A stretch of DNA of 64,000 nt from Lonicera japonica (Eukaryota; Streptophyta; Magnoliopsida; Dipsacales; Caprifoliaceae). Positions 1 through 10,507 of this stretch are shown here, one piece after another; the stretch's first letter is position 1, and every line of letters starts with the position of its first letter. The notes beneath the pieces are model-generated. The model was not told the origin of the DNA. It made no database searches and saw nothing but the letters and a program-made list of their open reading frames with translations. Location of the stretch: the NCBI GenBank assembly GCA_021464415.1, contig JAKCWG010000866.1, forward strand, positions 105,729 to 169,728, given 5' to 3'. The position numbers and the translations under genes were made by a program.

Positions 1-825
1 TGACAATGCAACTAAGCTTAATAAGAAAACACATAATTAGTAGGAGGAGGCTATGTAAAATAAAATGTATGTGCAAACTTAGTATAAAAAGATAGCTAAA
101 CCCTGAAAGTAAATGTGAAAATATAACAATTTTACCATAAACATAAACACAGTTCGATTAATTGATCGTGTTAAATTGATCAAAATTTGTTACTTGCGTA
201 AAATTTGTATACGCATTGTGAGTCCTAAAAAAAAGAATGGCCAATCAGAGTACCGATTAGTATGATAGGTCGGCCAGACTCCTTTTAGTCAAGGAAGGCT
301 TAGCAAATTTATATGAACTAGTACCATCTTATTCCAATGGTAGTTAAAGATACATGGTAAAAAAATGACTAAAAATTCAAATATGCTAGAAGGATAAAAC
401 CTGCCATTCCAATTGATGGGAAATAAAAAATAGAAGAATCAAGCTTAATTTTATGACCCAAAATTAGCCATAATCTATAGGTAGAACTTTTCTCAGAAAA
501 TTAGCTTGTAAGGGAAGGGTGCCCATAAGCCCAAAATCAATTTTTTTGCTATGTGGGTCTTGGGTTCATAACGTTCCATCATTGTTTGCAACTGTCTTGC
601 AAGGAATGGTGCCCATGGACCTTTTAGACTACTTCCAAATCTACTATTTTTTTATGTGGGGCCTTATAAACTACTCCCCAATCTCCTATGTTTTTCATGT
701 GGGACTTGGATTCATAACATTTCATCACGCTTCGTAATTATCATCCACGATGACCCATTCTATAATGATTTACACCACCGACACTGGCTCAATGGTAGCC
801 CCCTCCTCTTAGGTGGTTTCACTTA
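1..825. repeat. Segmental repeat copy 1, left part (blocks A and B)
   Basis: Block A (about 1-310) matches 34696-34982 at high identity, sharing for example GGCCAATCA and TTTAGTCAAGGAAGGC. Block B (about 400-825) matches 61640-62140, sharing AAACCTGCCATTC and GAGAAGGGTGC-like segments. Inside block B a unit of about 100 bp (AGGGTGCCCAT ... TCTACTATTTTTT ... ATGTGGG ... TTCATAACATT) is repeated in degenerate form, as in old LTR or TRIM debris. No gene is supported; the short open frames here are not conserved between copies. Confidence 0.75.
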
Positions 826-1728
826 TCTATATTATAAAATAAGAATTTTTTGCAATAAAATAATAAATCAATCTAACGTCTCATATTAATTTATAATGGT
901 GTTAACACTTTTAAACCCTTAGATCATTTTTATACCTCACAAGAGGATGTCAAATCAACTTAACATTTACTCACACATTAAACATTTACACAAATATAAT
1001 TCTTATATCTCTCTACTTTTATACAACATTTCTCTCTCATCAAATTTTTAAAAAACTTTTAAATGTCATAACTTTAAATTTACAAATTCAACTTTAATAA
1101 AATTAATATATTTGAAATATGTTCATCAATATCAACAAAACAAGATCCATTGTGACTATTAAATTATGTATAAAAAAAATTCAAGAAAAAGTTATTAAAC
1201 ATTACAAATATAATGGCATATAAAACTTATAAAACATTACAAATATAATAGTTATTGAAAATATACATTTCTCTCTCATCAAATTTACAAATCCATTAGT
1301 TATTGAAAATATTACACAATGAATAAAAGATACTGAAATAAAATTAAAAATAAGTGTTCAACCTATCTCGAATATGGGGTGAATTTTTTTTATATTAGTG
1401 TCCAACTTACCTCAAATATAATATATTTTTTAAAATATACTAATAACACCATTACAATATAAAAGGATCGAAGCAATTTTAGGGCGATCTGCCTCGAATA
1501 TAATATTTTTTTTCTCTTTTAAATACACTCATAACATCATTATATTATAAAACGGTCGATACGATTTCAGGTCTAATTGGACAAGTAAGACAATCATACA
1601 CATCTTCAATCGTAAGTAATATACAATCATACACATCTTCAATCTTCACATTTTTCACGTAATTATATTTTATCTAATTATTATTTTTTATTCTTTTTAT
1701 CGTGCTGGACAGCACGGGTATACCCTAG
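826..1728 (+). mobile_element. Non-autonomous Helitron
   Basis: The 5' end is TCTATATTATAAAA after a host A (825). The 3' end has a hairpin CGTGCT-GGAC-AGCACG (1701-1716), then 8 nt, then CTAG (1725-1728) followed by a host T (1729). This is the Helitron signature: 5' TC, 3' hairpin plus CTRR, insertion between A and T, no target duplication. The paralogous copy at about 62075-62110 lacks the insert and reads continuously across the site. The 903-bp interior codes for nothing recognisable and contains internal direct repeats (TTTCTCTCTCATCAAA twice), so it depends on an autonomous partner. Confidence 0.8.
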
Positions 1729-2660
1729 TCTACTAATATTCAATAATTTCACTCATAATGTCAACCATTTTAATCTTGGACTAAAGAGCAAAAGATAGGC
1801 TGAGGCAAGCAAGAACACAATGATAAACTACTATATGTTAGCCCTTGAAGGGTTAATTTGGATTTGAATCTGGTCTTGCCCTCTCTATGCTCTTGTTGCG
1901 GCCAAGATTTTTAACACAAATAAGACCTATATCATATTGCACATAAATGTAAAAAAGAAAAGGAAAATGATATTTTTCACTTCCAAATCTCAGCTTACAT
2001 TTTCTTGAAAATGATATAGGCCACTAAGAAGAACCCATCACTCCATATGAAATGGTTCATCTTTAAAAGAAATTCTTGGTTTCACTGTTAGTTGAATATG
2101 GTTGTTATTCAACTATTTAAGGAAATTTAACTTCAAAGAAAAACAATTGTATATAGCTATTCTTTGAAAAGAAGTATAAAGTTTTTAATTTTACTTAAAC
2201 AAAGAAGAAAATAATACTATTAGATAAGGGCCCCCCTATAATAAACTTGAAAGCAAGGGTGTCTTTACCAGCCACAAAATAAATTATTATTTTAGATTGC
2301 ATACTCATTTTCTTACTTATTTTTTTTTTCTTTTTTTAACAATGTATGGCTCATACTGAAACTCTAATTTATTTGTATTTATAATAACTTGCTAGTTAAT
2401 TATTATATAGAAGTGAGAAGGCTTATTCATAGCCACTCTCTGAAGATGTGTGCAAAGAAAAGCTATGCCTGCGAAGTCCAAGGAAATAAAAAAAAAAAAA
2501 AAACGGATATTTTTATAATGATCCAACCTGAATCTAGGTTATTGTTTGGTTATACAAAATTTCTACTTTATAAATTAGTTGATTTTAAATTGACAAATTG
2601 TAAATTTTTATTGAATTAACTTAAATTTATAACTTTGTAATATATTTTTTAATTGTTCAA
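1729..2660. repeat. Segmental repeat copy 1, right part (blocks C and D)
   Basis: Block C (about 1729-2400) matches 63370-63850 and, more weakly, 24996-25700, sharing CTGAGGCAAGCAAGAA and CACTAAGAAGAACCCATCAC. Block D (about 2490-2660, starting at a poly-A run) matches 40435-40620 and 63930-64000, sharing TTATTGTTTGGTTATRCAAA. The order A-B-C-D is kept between copies, so these are remnants of one duplicated segment, not independent short repeats. 2661-3141 holds nothing recognisable. Confidence 0.75.
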
Positions 2661-3141
2661 TATTTTTATAGTATGAATTAACTAAAGTTTAAAAGGTTTC
2701 ATATTAGTCCATTTTGTAGTCAAAGAAATACTATACTTTGGCAAAGAGAATTATTTTGACAATATGAATACCCAAAATAAAAATATAAAACAAAAAATAA
2801 ACAAATTAAGTATTCAACAAAGCACTGCCATGTTAATGCTGAATGCATTCGATCTGAAATTGTAATTAAATTCAACATTAAGAGAGATAATAAAAATAAT
2901 TACCCCCAAAATAGATTAATCCTGCAATCACACGTATATATCTAATAATTCAAAGTACATAAGCTGAAAGTACATTAACATGGAAAAGGCATGGAATCAC
3001 TTGAATGAACAATATTGTTAAAGCTTAAAAGCCTAATTAAGCTAGATACAATATTGAAAAACCACTAGTACATTTAATTTACTACATTTAATTTACTGCT
3101 CTACTCCCTTGACAGGAGTCGGATCCATACGGGTAGAAGCT

Positions 3142-4449
3142 TTATTTATCCTTAACGGATATGATAGAACACACACTCTGTATAAGAGTAAGTACAAGTA
3201 GCATAATAGCAGCTATTGTGGCAATAGTTTTCCATGGACTTTGGCAATAATCCCTTTTCAGAGTTTGGATATAATTGCGTTTCAGGGTTGCCTTGGTGGT
3301 TTTGTAGTAATCGTTCAATTCTTTGAAGACCTGAGAGAAGTATATATTCTTAGATAGTGGTACATGAATAAAAAGCTTTCTAATGAAATCAATCGCCTCT
3401 TTGTTATCAACAAGATAGTTGATAATGATTTTCTTCTGAACAAGTAACTCGACATCCTTCGTAGTGTAGATAAGGCTATTCATGAATGAAAAGTAATCAA
3501 TTAGAAAACTTTTATCCTCAGAGAGAAGAAGCTCTAGTGCCATTATATTTCTGATTAGAATCTCTGTATGGTTAGTCAACAATAACCTTGGGATCTCAAG
3601 CACCCCCTTATTAAAAGTAATGTCAAACGAGCCTATATCTGTCGTCTTCTCCCTAAATGTCACTCCTGCCTGGGTTAGTTCCGTTGAGCTATATGAAGTT
3701 TGAAAATTTTCGTTATGCGTTGTTTGTTGTTCTTGAGACGACGGTTGATGAAGTAATAAAACCATGTGTGCAAAATGCTTTATGGAATCAATACGTAGAT
3801 CGCTGCTATTTGTGTTTTCGAATCCTTCAAACAAGTGGGTATTGGTAGCTCTTTTAAGAAAGCAGCAAGCTAGATCAAGAAAGGAGAATCTATCGGAAGT
3901 GGCTAGATGACATAGCTCCTTTAAAACAAAAAAAGGAACTTGATTTTCCAACAACATCAAGTCTAGGCAAAGTCTGTTCATCGTCATGTTGTTTATGTAT
4001 AATGAAAAATCAAAGCCTTCCCATTCGGTGTAAACATAAATGAAAAACTGAATAATGAAACAACTGTCAACCAAAACCATTGTTCTGAAATCTTCGCTAT
4101 CCATCTCAATTTCCTCTGAATAACATTCACGGATATCTGCCTCCTCCTTCTTCACAAAATCAATACAGCCCTTCAAGCTGGAATTTCCATTCTTTCGAAC
4201 CAATTTCTTCATGTATCCTTTTTTAAGTTGCTCCATGGGTTTCAAATTACTATTATAGTGGTGAAAAGGGCCTATCGAAACAATACGAGGAGTGTAGGCT
4301 TCTTCGTTCACAGAGCGAATGTCCATTGGGATCCGGTAGATACAAGCTTCAGACAATGGACGAGGCTCTAATAAGTCTAGCATATGATCCATCTTAACAA
4401 GAAAATCATTTTGATTACTTAATGCCGTGCTTGAGTTGTTGTTGTCCAT
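3142..4449 (-). CDS. DUF247 (UPF0481) membrane-anchored protein
   Basis: Intact single-exon frame of 435 residues, normal for the plant-specific DUF247 family. Visible family marks, in order: a YRIP motif near residue 38; PRIVSIGPFHH near 54-64; the DSCFIIQFF segment around 128-136; and LLENQVPFFVL around 166-176, which is the strongest DUF247 signature. The C-terminus has a hydrophobic helix (about 408-430) ending in a short charged tail, consistent with a single-pass tail anchor; no signal peptide is seen. The start is the first ATG of the frame, preceded by a non-coding AT-rich leader. The biochemical function of the family is largely unknown; some grass members act in self-incompatibility, which cannot be assumed here. 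Repeat block D lies just downstream (2490-2660), and the same block ends this window at 64000. No truncation or stop is seen. Confidence 0.9.
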   Translation of the reverse strand: MDNNNSSTALSNQNDFLVKMDHMLDLLEPRPLSEACIYRIPMDIRSVNEEAYTPRIVSIGPFHHYNSNLKPMEQLKKGYMKKLVRKNGNSSLKGCIDFVKKEEADIRECYSEEIEMDSEDFRTMVLVDSCFIIQFFIYVYTEWEGFDFSLYINNMTMNRLCLDLMLLENQVPFFVLKELCHLATSDRFSFLDLACCFLKRATNTHLFEGFENTNSSDLRIDSIKHFAHMVLLLHQPSSQEQQTTHNENFQTSYSSTELTQAGVTFREKTTDIGSFDITFNKGVLEIPRLLLTNHTEILIRNIMALELLLSEDKSFLIDYFSFMNSLIYTTKDVELLVQKKIIINYLVDNKEAIDFIRKLFIHVPLSKNIYFSQVFKELNDYYKTTKATLKRNYIQTLKRDYCQSPWKTIATIAAIMLLVLTLIQSVCSIISVKDK

Positions 4450-5069
4450 TCTCGAAGTTGGTTCTTTTTCCTAGCGGAATAATTAATTGACACCATTAAT
4501 ATGGATCACATGCATGCATCTAATTAAGAAACTATGAATAATAATACATAATATAAAATGTAATTTCTACCCAAGGGCTCCTTTAATTCAAGTTTTAAAA
4601 CATTAATTGCTGATATGCTACATTCCATTGCGGAAAGATTCTCATGTTTAGTTCAAGTTTTACGCTAGAACTAATGCATTCTAATATTTAATTATTCTTT
4701 CAATATTCTCCCACTTAAGCCAGTGGGAATAAAGGATTTCTTTAGTGCCCACTCTTAAATTTTTCAAGCAAGATTAAAATATTCTTTTATCACTTACAAA
4801 AACAAGTTCCTTTACTTCCTCTCTGAAATTTTACTCTCTTATCTCTCTATAAACTTCACTTCCTCTCTCTCTAACTTCTAGATTTTTAAACCTACCATCG
4901 CAAATACGGATACATTGATATGTGTGTAATTGATTCATACATAGTCTATGAGACCTGTAATATACTATTTCTTTTTCCAGCGAATTGTTTGTCGATCTCC
5001 AGAAATTAATTAGTTCGCAATTCATGTTTCACTTTTATAAAACCTATGTTTAAATAGTGCTGCAAATGA
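4450..5069. other. DUF247 upstream region
   Basis: AT-rich non-coding sequence upstream of the DUF247 start, with a CT-rich stretch at about 4815-4875. I see no conserved open frame and no TATA box I would defend. It presumably contains the promoter and 5' leader of the gene on the minus strand. Confidence 0.4.
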
Positions 5070-5400
5070 AACAAGTCAAGCCGAATAAAAAGTTATTTAA
5101 TATTGGTTCATTAAGTATTTTGAACAAATAAATTTGTTTAAGTTTGGCTTGTTTAGCTCTCGAGACAAACTTATACAAGCTTTTAATCGAGCCAAGCTCA
5201 AATAGCTTGATTTTTACACAGTTTTAAAATGTTTATGCACTTATCGAGCGGTGTTCATTTACATGTCTAACTTTAAAACATGCTCAAGCTTTGTTCATTT
5301 GTGAAACAAACGAATCTCGAACAAGTTTCTAACCAAACAATTGCAAGTCGAGTTCAAATGGCTTGTCTTGTTTTATAGCCCACACAAACATAAATAACTC
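5070..5400. repeat. Dispersed repeat, GAGCCAAGCTC family, copy 1
   Basis: Shares ordered words with about 21525-21790 in the same orientation: a TTTAAGTTTGGCTTG/TTTAAGTTTATAAAT-like segment, TTTTAATCRAGCCAAG, and TTCACAAATGAATCTC/GTGAAACAAACGAATCTC. It looks like an old non-autonomous transposon fragment. Ends and target duplications were not resolved. Confidence 0.45.
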
Positions 5401-5432
5401 ATATGCACCCCAAGCTTTGTTCATAATTTCAA

Positions 5433-5765
5433 ACTTAGAACACCTAATTTACTCATAATATTCATGCATATCATAGATTTAACAGAAAATTAAGATATTT
5501 ATGCACAAAAATTAAAGAGTGTTGAAAAGGGTCCAAATTCATACCTCTAAATAGAATGGCGATGAATTCTTGAGCACACCTCTGATTGGCCCGGTTTCTT
5601 TTCTATGCTCTGCAGTTCCGATTAGTATGTGACTGAAATTAGACAACACTCTTTATTTGCTTATTTACATTCTCATTCAAACATTAAATATAAAATAAAT
5701 AAAAAATAATATTCGATGCAAGGTACACTTTCACAACTATCTATATAAATTTAAGAGTAAATTTA
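5433..5765. repeat. Direct duplication, left copy (unfilled site)
   Basis: About 330 bp matching 6745-6815 plus 7319-7670, sharing TTTACTCATAATATT, AATTAAAGAGTGTTGAAAAG and CACACCTCTGATTGGCC. The left copy reads straight through the point where the right copy carries an insert of about 500 bp, so it serves as the empty site. 5766-6744 is AT-rich with no recognisable gene. Confidence 0.7.
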
Positions 5766-6744
5766 ATTTGATGCGACTTTTTTCCAAATATTTTTATTTT
5801 AGTTAAATATACGTGAGCATAAAATATTCTTATTATTTACTAAGACAAGTTATTTCTTTTTTTTTTTGTTTTTTCCATCCATATACTTTTTATCCTGGTA
5901 AGACCAAAAAAATTGTTTGGAATTTATTTTTGTAGTTTACGTTAATGTTACTTAAAATTTTTTATTTTTTTATTATGAAAATTGTTCCTAACAAATAATT
6001 TAACAATAAAATATAAATTTAAAAACATAAATTGTGCCTTTGAAAAATTGTTAGGATTTGTCTTATATTTTATAAAAATAAGGGCATTATCATAATTAGC
6101 ACTTATTTCATTTATATTCTTGTTTGAACTGGACATAGGGAAGGTAATTCAACGTTCTAAGAAATCAGTATTTATGTCCGAACCAAACATTGGAAACATA
6201 GAAATGCCTAAAATATTGCCATTTCTTCATAATCCACATTACAATCAAGAAAGACCTTAATTGAATTATAAATGAATGTTCTTCTTTGTAAATGTACCCT
6301 CTCAGTCTCAATCTCAATGCAAAATGAACACCAAAATCAATAATGAATATTGATTTCAAAAAGCTAAGTTTTTTTATTCAAATCTTCCCTTTTGTTATTG
6401 AAGTCGTGCCAGCGGCACTTGTGCTTAGAAACCCCTAACCTCATTAACTGATTAGAGTCTTGAGATACATGATTCATAATTCCACCAAAACAAGAAAGTA
6501 GTAGAGGGTTATGTGTTTTAGCTAATGATTTAAACGGTGAGTTATTTGGACATCGTATGAGAGAATTACATGCCTGTAAATTTAGGAAAAAAACTAATTT
6601 TTAATTTTGTTTTTCCTTTCCCTCAAAAATTTGAATGAAGGAAAGCATAGTGGGAAAGAAAAGACAAAAATATATGTTTTACGAAAAAATCATATAAGAA
6701 TAAAAAAAAAATTTAATCAAATTTGAAGGCACATATCTGTTTTC

Positions 6745-7670
6745 GAAATTAGAACTCCTAATTTACTCATAATATTAATGCATATCATAGAATTAACAGA
6801 AAAATAAGATATTTAGAGCATCTACAAAAAAAATATGGATATGTAAGAATATCGAAAGACATGGTTCCTATGTGGCACTAAAAATATTGTTCATGGTCAA
6901 ATTCTAAAAAAAATCATCTCCAATGATGATGTTGTCCATAAAATTGCTATTGACATTATTCGACAAATTTTTTAATAAAAAAATATAAAGTATATGGATT
7001 TTGTTTGATAAATCTTGGAGAATATTTTTTAACAATATAAATTTTATTGAATATAAAATTGTAAATTAAAAGTTAAAATAATTTAAAATTTTAAAAATAA
7101 ATTATTAAGGTAAAAATAATGACGTGGCATCTAGATATCCTCTAGAAGACCCTCTAGATGTAGAGGGTCATCCTTATGATGTCTTCCACTCTTTTTGAGA
7201 CATCACCTTCATGGTCATTTTACATAGTTGTATTAGAGATAGTTTTTTTAACTCACTGTGTATATATCCTACGTGGCACTCTATTTTTTTCTAATTCATA
7301 GTTGCATTAGAGATATTCTTGCACACAAAAATTAAAGAGTGTTGAAAAGTGTACGTGCAAAAACATACCTTTAAATAGAATGGCTGAATACTTCAGCACA
7401 CCTCTGATTGGCCTGGTTTCTTCTCAGTTCCGACTATTCGATCTGTATTTATAATTAAAAAGGGATAATAAACCATTCTAGAAATTAATACTTAATTCGC
7501 AATATCACATATGTGATTGAAATTAGAGAACACACTCTTTATTTTCTTATTTACATTCTTGTTCAAACATTAAATCCAAAATAACTAAAAAATATCACAA
7601 CTCACCGCGAGGTGCATTTTCACAACTCTATAAATATATATATGTACACTATATAAGTAAATTTAATAAA
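6745..7670. repeat. Direct duplication, right copy (interrupted)
   Basis: Second copy of the 5433-5765 block, split by the insert at 6816-7318. The flanks align with the left copy on both sides of the insert. No coding potential. Confidence 0.7.
6816..7318. mobile_element. MITE-like insertion, GAGCATCT ends
   Basis: Inserted in the right copy of the local duplication and absent from the left copy. The left end starts GAGCATCTACAA and the right end is TTGCATTAGAGATATTC, whose reverse complement is GAATATCTCTAATGCAA, giving imperfect inverted termini. A short TTA/TT flank would fit a 3-bp target duplication, but this is not certain. Internal CATCTCCAATG recalls a common class of dicot MITE. 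No open frame of note. Confidence 0.6.
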
Positions 7671-8718
7671 GTGTTGAAAAGTACAAAATGGGAGCAAACA
7701 TTAAACACCAATGTGATGCAAAATGAAATTCTTGACTAAAAAGAAAAGTGGTCAAATTTTAAGGGTGATAATGCTTGTAGTTATTCTCTATTTCATGCTT
7801 TAACTAGGACTTTAATTTTAGAAGAATTTGATAGGTTGAAACCGAAGAACAGCTTGTAATTCTTCTCAATTTCATGCCTTAAGTAAGACTTTTGCTTGTA
7901 ATTGAACTTAATTTTTTAGGATAGAAAGATAGAAACGATTCACTCCATTAAAACAAAGAGATTACAACTAGCAACTCAAAGCAAACAAACAATAAATCTA
8001 AAATACCCCTAAAACAAAGAACAAAACCTAAAATAGGGCAAGAAAACACAAATAACATAAGTGGGCGTAAAATATATGCCCAATGCATAACCACGAACAC
8101 CATAACAAAAGGGACAACACACAAAAGAGAGTTGGCCAAGCCATGGAGAGATATTTTCAAAGGACAGATCAATCATTTGTACATCTTGCAAATACAAGGA
8201 AGACTGAACATCGAATCCTTGGGTGCACACAACTAAAGGCAAAAGCCTTTTTAAAGGTGACAAAGAGAACTCAACGAACTAAACCTCCACAAGAGATCTG
8301 GACATGAAATCAATAGATCTAGATTTGGATTTCTCAGCTCTGATCTAGAGTTGGAGTTTGCAAATCTAGTGGGATAGGCCAAAAAGTGACATCACAACAA
8401 ATCGCCAAAGAAAATGGAACATCGACCGTGTCTCTGTCTTAGTGGCGGCTCCAATGGAGGTGGGGGAACCCTGAAGAGATATGGAACCATGGAAAAACGA
8501 GTAACCATGGAGGTAGAAAAAATGGGGACACAAAGCCTAAAGAGAAACCTTAGGATAATCCTAACCTAGAGAAAGTTAAAAACAACAAAAATTGGAATTG
8601 TAGTTTTAACCCGGGGTTGATGCAATCAAATATTTACTTGTTAATGGCATAAAGAGTGATAGAAGTCCAAATTATTGTAATTAAACTTTAAGAGGGTAAG
8701 TTATAGATATTATTTCTA
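7671..8718. other. Intergenic, unassigned
   Basis: Contains two loosely repeated segments (about 7770-7800 and 7850-7890) and a more GC-balanced stretch at 7920-8600 with short overlapping open frames on both strands. None shows a recognisable domain or plausible gene structure. It may be an old retroelement remnant, but I cannot name it. Confidence 0.4.
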
Positions 8719-9207
8719 GGAAAAAAAGGCAAATTACACCCCTAAAGTTTGGGTCTAAATTATTCCCCTAACTTTCAAAATTCTTTAATATTTTTTTTAA
8801 ATTGTGTAAGTTGTTCGATCCCTCCCCTAACTCTAACCTGTCTATAATTCCATACAAACTTTTTACACTTAAACCCATAAACTTTTAAAAATAATACTTA
8901 ACCCCTTAATTTATACTTTGTTAACACTAAACCCAATCAACATCCCTCACCCTCCATCGCCAACAACCAATATCCATCTTTCCAGCCCACAAACCTCCTC
9001 CGACCACAAGGAAAAATAATCAAGCAACCCTCATCCTCCACTCTTTCTTTCCCCACCCTTATTTATCTTCCCATAATCTTTCTTCATCTCACATCTCATC
9101 TCTCTCTATTTCTTACTTTCTCTCTCTACAAAATATTCCCTCTTTCTATTTTTTCTTTAATGGAGTCCAAGAATACCTGTCTCTTCTTCACCCTCTATCA
9201 ACAGACC

Positions 9208-9211
<4 letters not shown>

Positions 9212-9255
<44 letters not shown>
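9212..9255. repeat. (TC)n microsatellite
   Basis: Perfect TC dinucleotide run of about 44 bp inside the core of the long-TIR element, within pyrimidine-rich sequence typical of a plant 5' leader. Confidence 0.95.
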
Positions 9256-9258
<3 letters not shown>

Positions 9259-10045
9259 ATCGTAAAAGCAAGTACAAATCGATTCATTTAGAGGAGTATG
9301 AACAGACATAAGACATGGATAAACACCCCGTCCATCTTAACTAAACTGTCAGAATTTCGAGCTTTCACCATTTAAAATGAAAATTTTCGTGCTTTCACCA
9401 AACAGCAATTCATCCCAAATTTCGGATTTTTGTACCATTCAAAGTCACTGAACAGGAGGAATTTCGAATTTAAGTGAAACCCATTCATTGTAAAATCTAA
9501 ATTTTAAAGTCTGAACAGGGGGGATTTCGAATTTATGTACTGCAAACCCAATAGTGGTTCTTCGTTCTGACCAAGAAAGAGAAACGGGGCTCTGTTGAGA
9601 GAGGGAGGGAGGGGGGACGCTGAGAGAGAGAGTGAGAGAGAGGGGGGCAAGGTGAGAAAGGGGTAATTTGTTGAGAAAGAAGGTAAATTGCTTTGGGTTA
9701 TTTTTTTATTTTTTTTAAAGTTTAAGCTACTTTGTTTGGAAACAAATGTAGGTGGCTTTTCAAGTAAGGATAGCATGGTGTGGATGGTCGGAGGAGGTTG
9801 AAAGTGTGGTGGTGATTGTGTTTTCGTGTGGTCGGACGAGGTTTGTCGCAAGGAAAGATGAGATCGGTGGTTGGCGACGGTGTGTTAAGGTGTTAGTAGG
9901 GTTAAGTGTTAACAAAGTATAAATACATGGAATTTAGTACTACTTTTAGAATTTTAAGGAGTTAAATATAAAAAATTTAGTCGAAATTATAGACAGAGTT
10001 AGAGGAAAAATTGAACTACTTAAAGAACTTCAGAAGAAACACTAA

Positions 10046-10436
10046 GGTTGTGTTTGGTTGCTCACTATTTCTTTTTTTCCCAAAATTTTAAAAACTCAAC
10101 TCAAAATCAACTCTACTTTCACACTTCTCAAAATTTATTTCACTATACTTTCTCTCTCTAAATTTTTTTTTTAAAACGCAATAACTTTAAATCCAAAAAT
10201 CCAAAAATAATAAAAAATATATATTTGAAACCTACTCATCGAGATCTATAAAATAAGATCCATTGTGACTATTTTTTGAAATTTTTTATGTGTTTTTTTC
10301 ATTGGTTGAAAAAAAGTCAAATAAAACCAAATTCACTTTTCAACATAAAAACTCTAACTCAAAACATTCAACCAAACACCAAATTTTTAAAAACTTATCT
10401 AGAAAACTTGTCTAGAAACATTAACCAAACACAACC
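10046..10436. mobile_element. Tourist-like MITE, copy 1 (nested)
   Basis: 391 bp with termini GGTTGTGTTTGGTT and AACCAAACACAACC and flanking TAA on both sides (10043-10045 and 10437-10439). A 3-bp TAA/TTA target duplication is typical of PIF/Harbinger-derived Tourist MITEs. It interrupts the right arm of the long-TIR element, so it is the younger insertion. Related copies lie at 24256-24613 (reverse orientation) and 61147-61521. Confidence 0.75.
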
Positions 10437-10507
10437 TAACAATTTTAGAATATTAGGTAAAGAATTGAATATAAACCGAATTTTAAAGTTTAATTTTCCT
10501 TTTTCCT

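Larger units (their letters stand above)
8719..10507. mobile_element. Long-TIR element (MULE or foldback type), interrupted
   Basis: 8719-8960 is repeated in inverted, diverged form at about 9870-10045 plus 10440-10507. Matched words include CTGTCTATAATT, ATACTTTGTTAACACT and CTCCGACCACA against their complements. The right arm is split by a MITE at 10046-10436. Arms of about 230 bp around a non-coding core fit a Mutator-like or foldback element. The core contains pyrimidine-rich leader-like sequence and one 115-residue low-complexity minus frame (9504-9851) that I do not accept as a gene. No convincing 9-bp target duplication was found, so the ends are approximate. Confidence 0.6.

Noticed and set aside
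7948..8307. Overlapping open frames on both strands
   Set aside because: No domain resemblance, no clear start context and mutual overlap; probably degenerate repeat sequence.
9504..9851. 115-residue minus-strand open frame
   Set aside because: Proline/serine-rich translation of purine/pyrimidine-biased sequence in the core of the long-TIR element; no conserved domain or gene structure.
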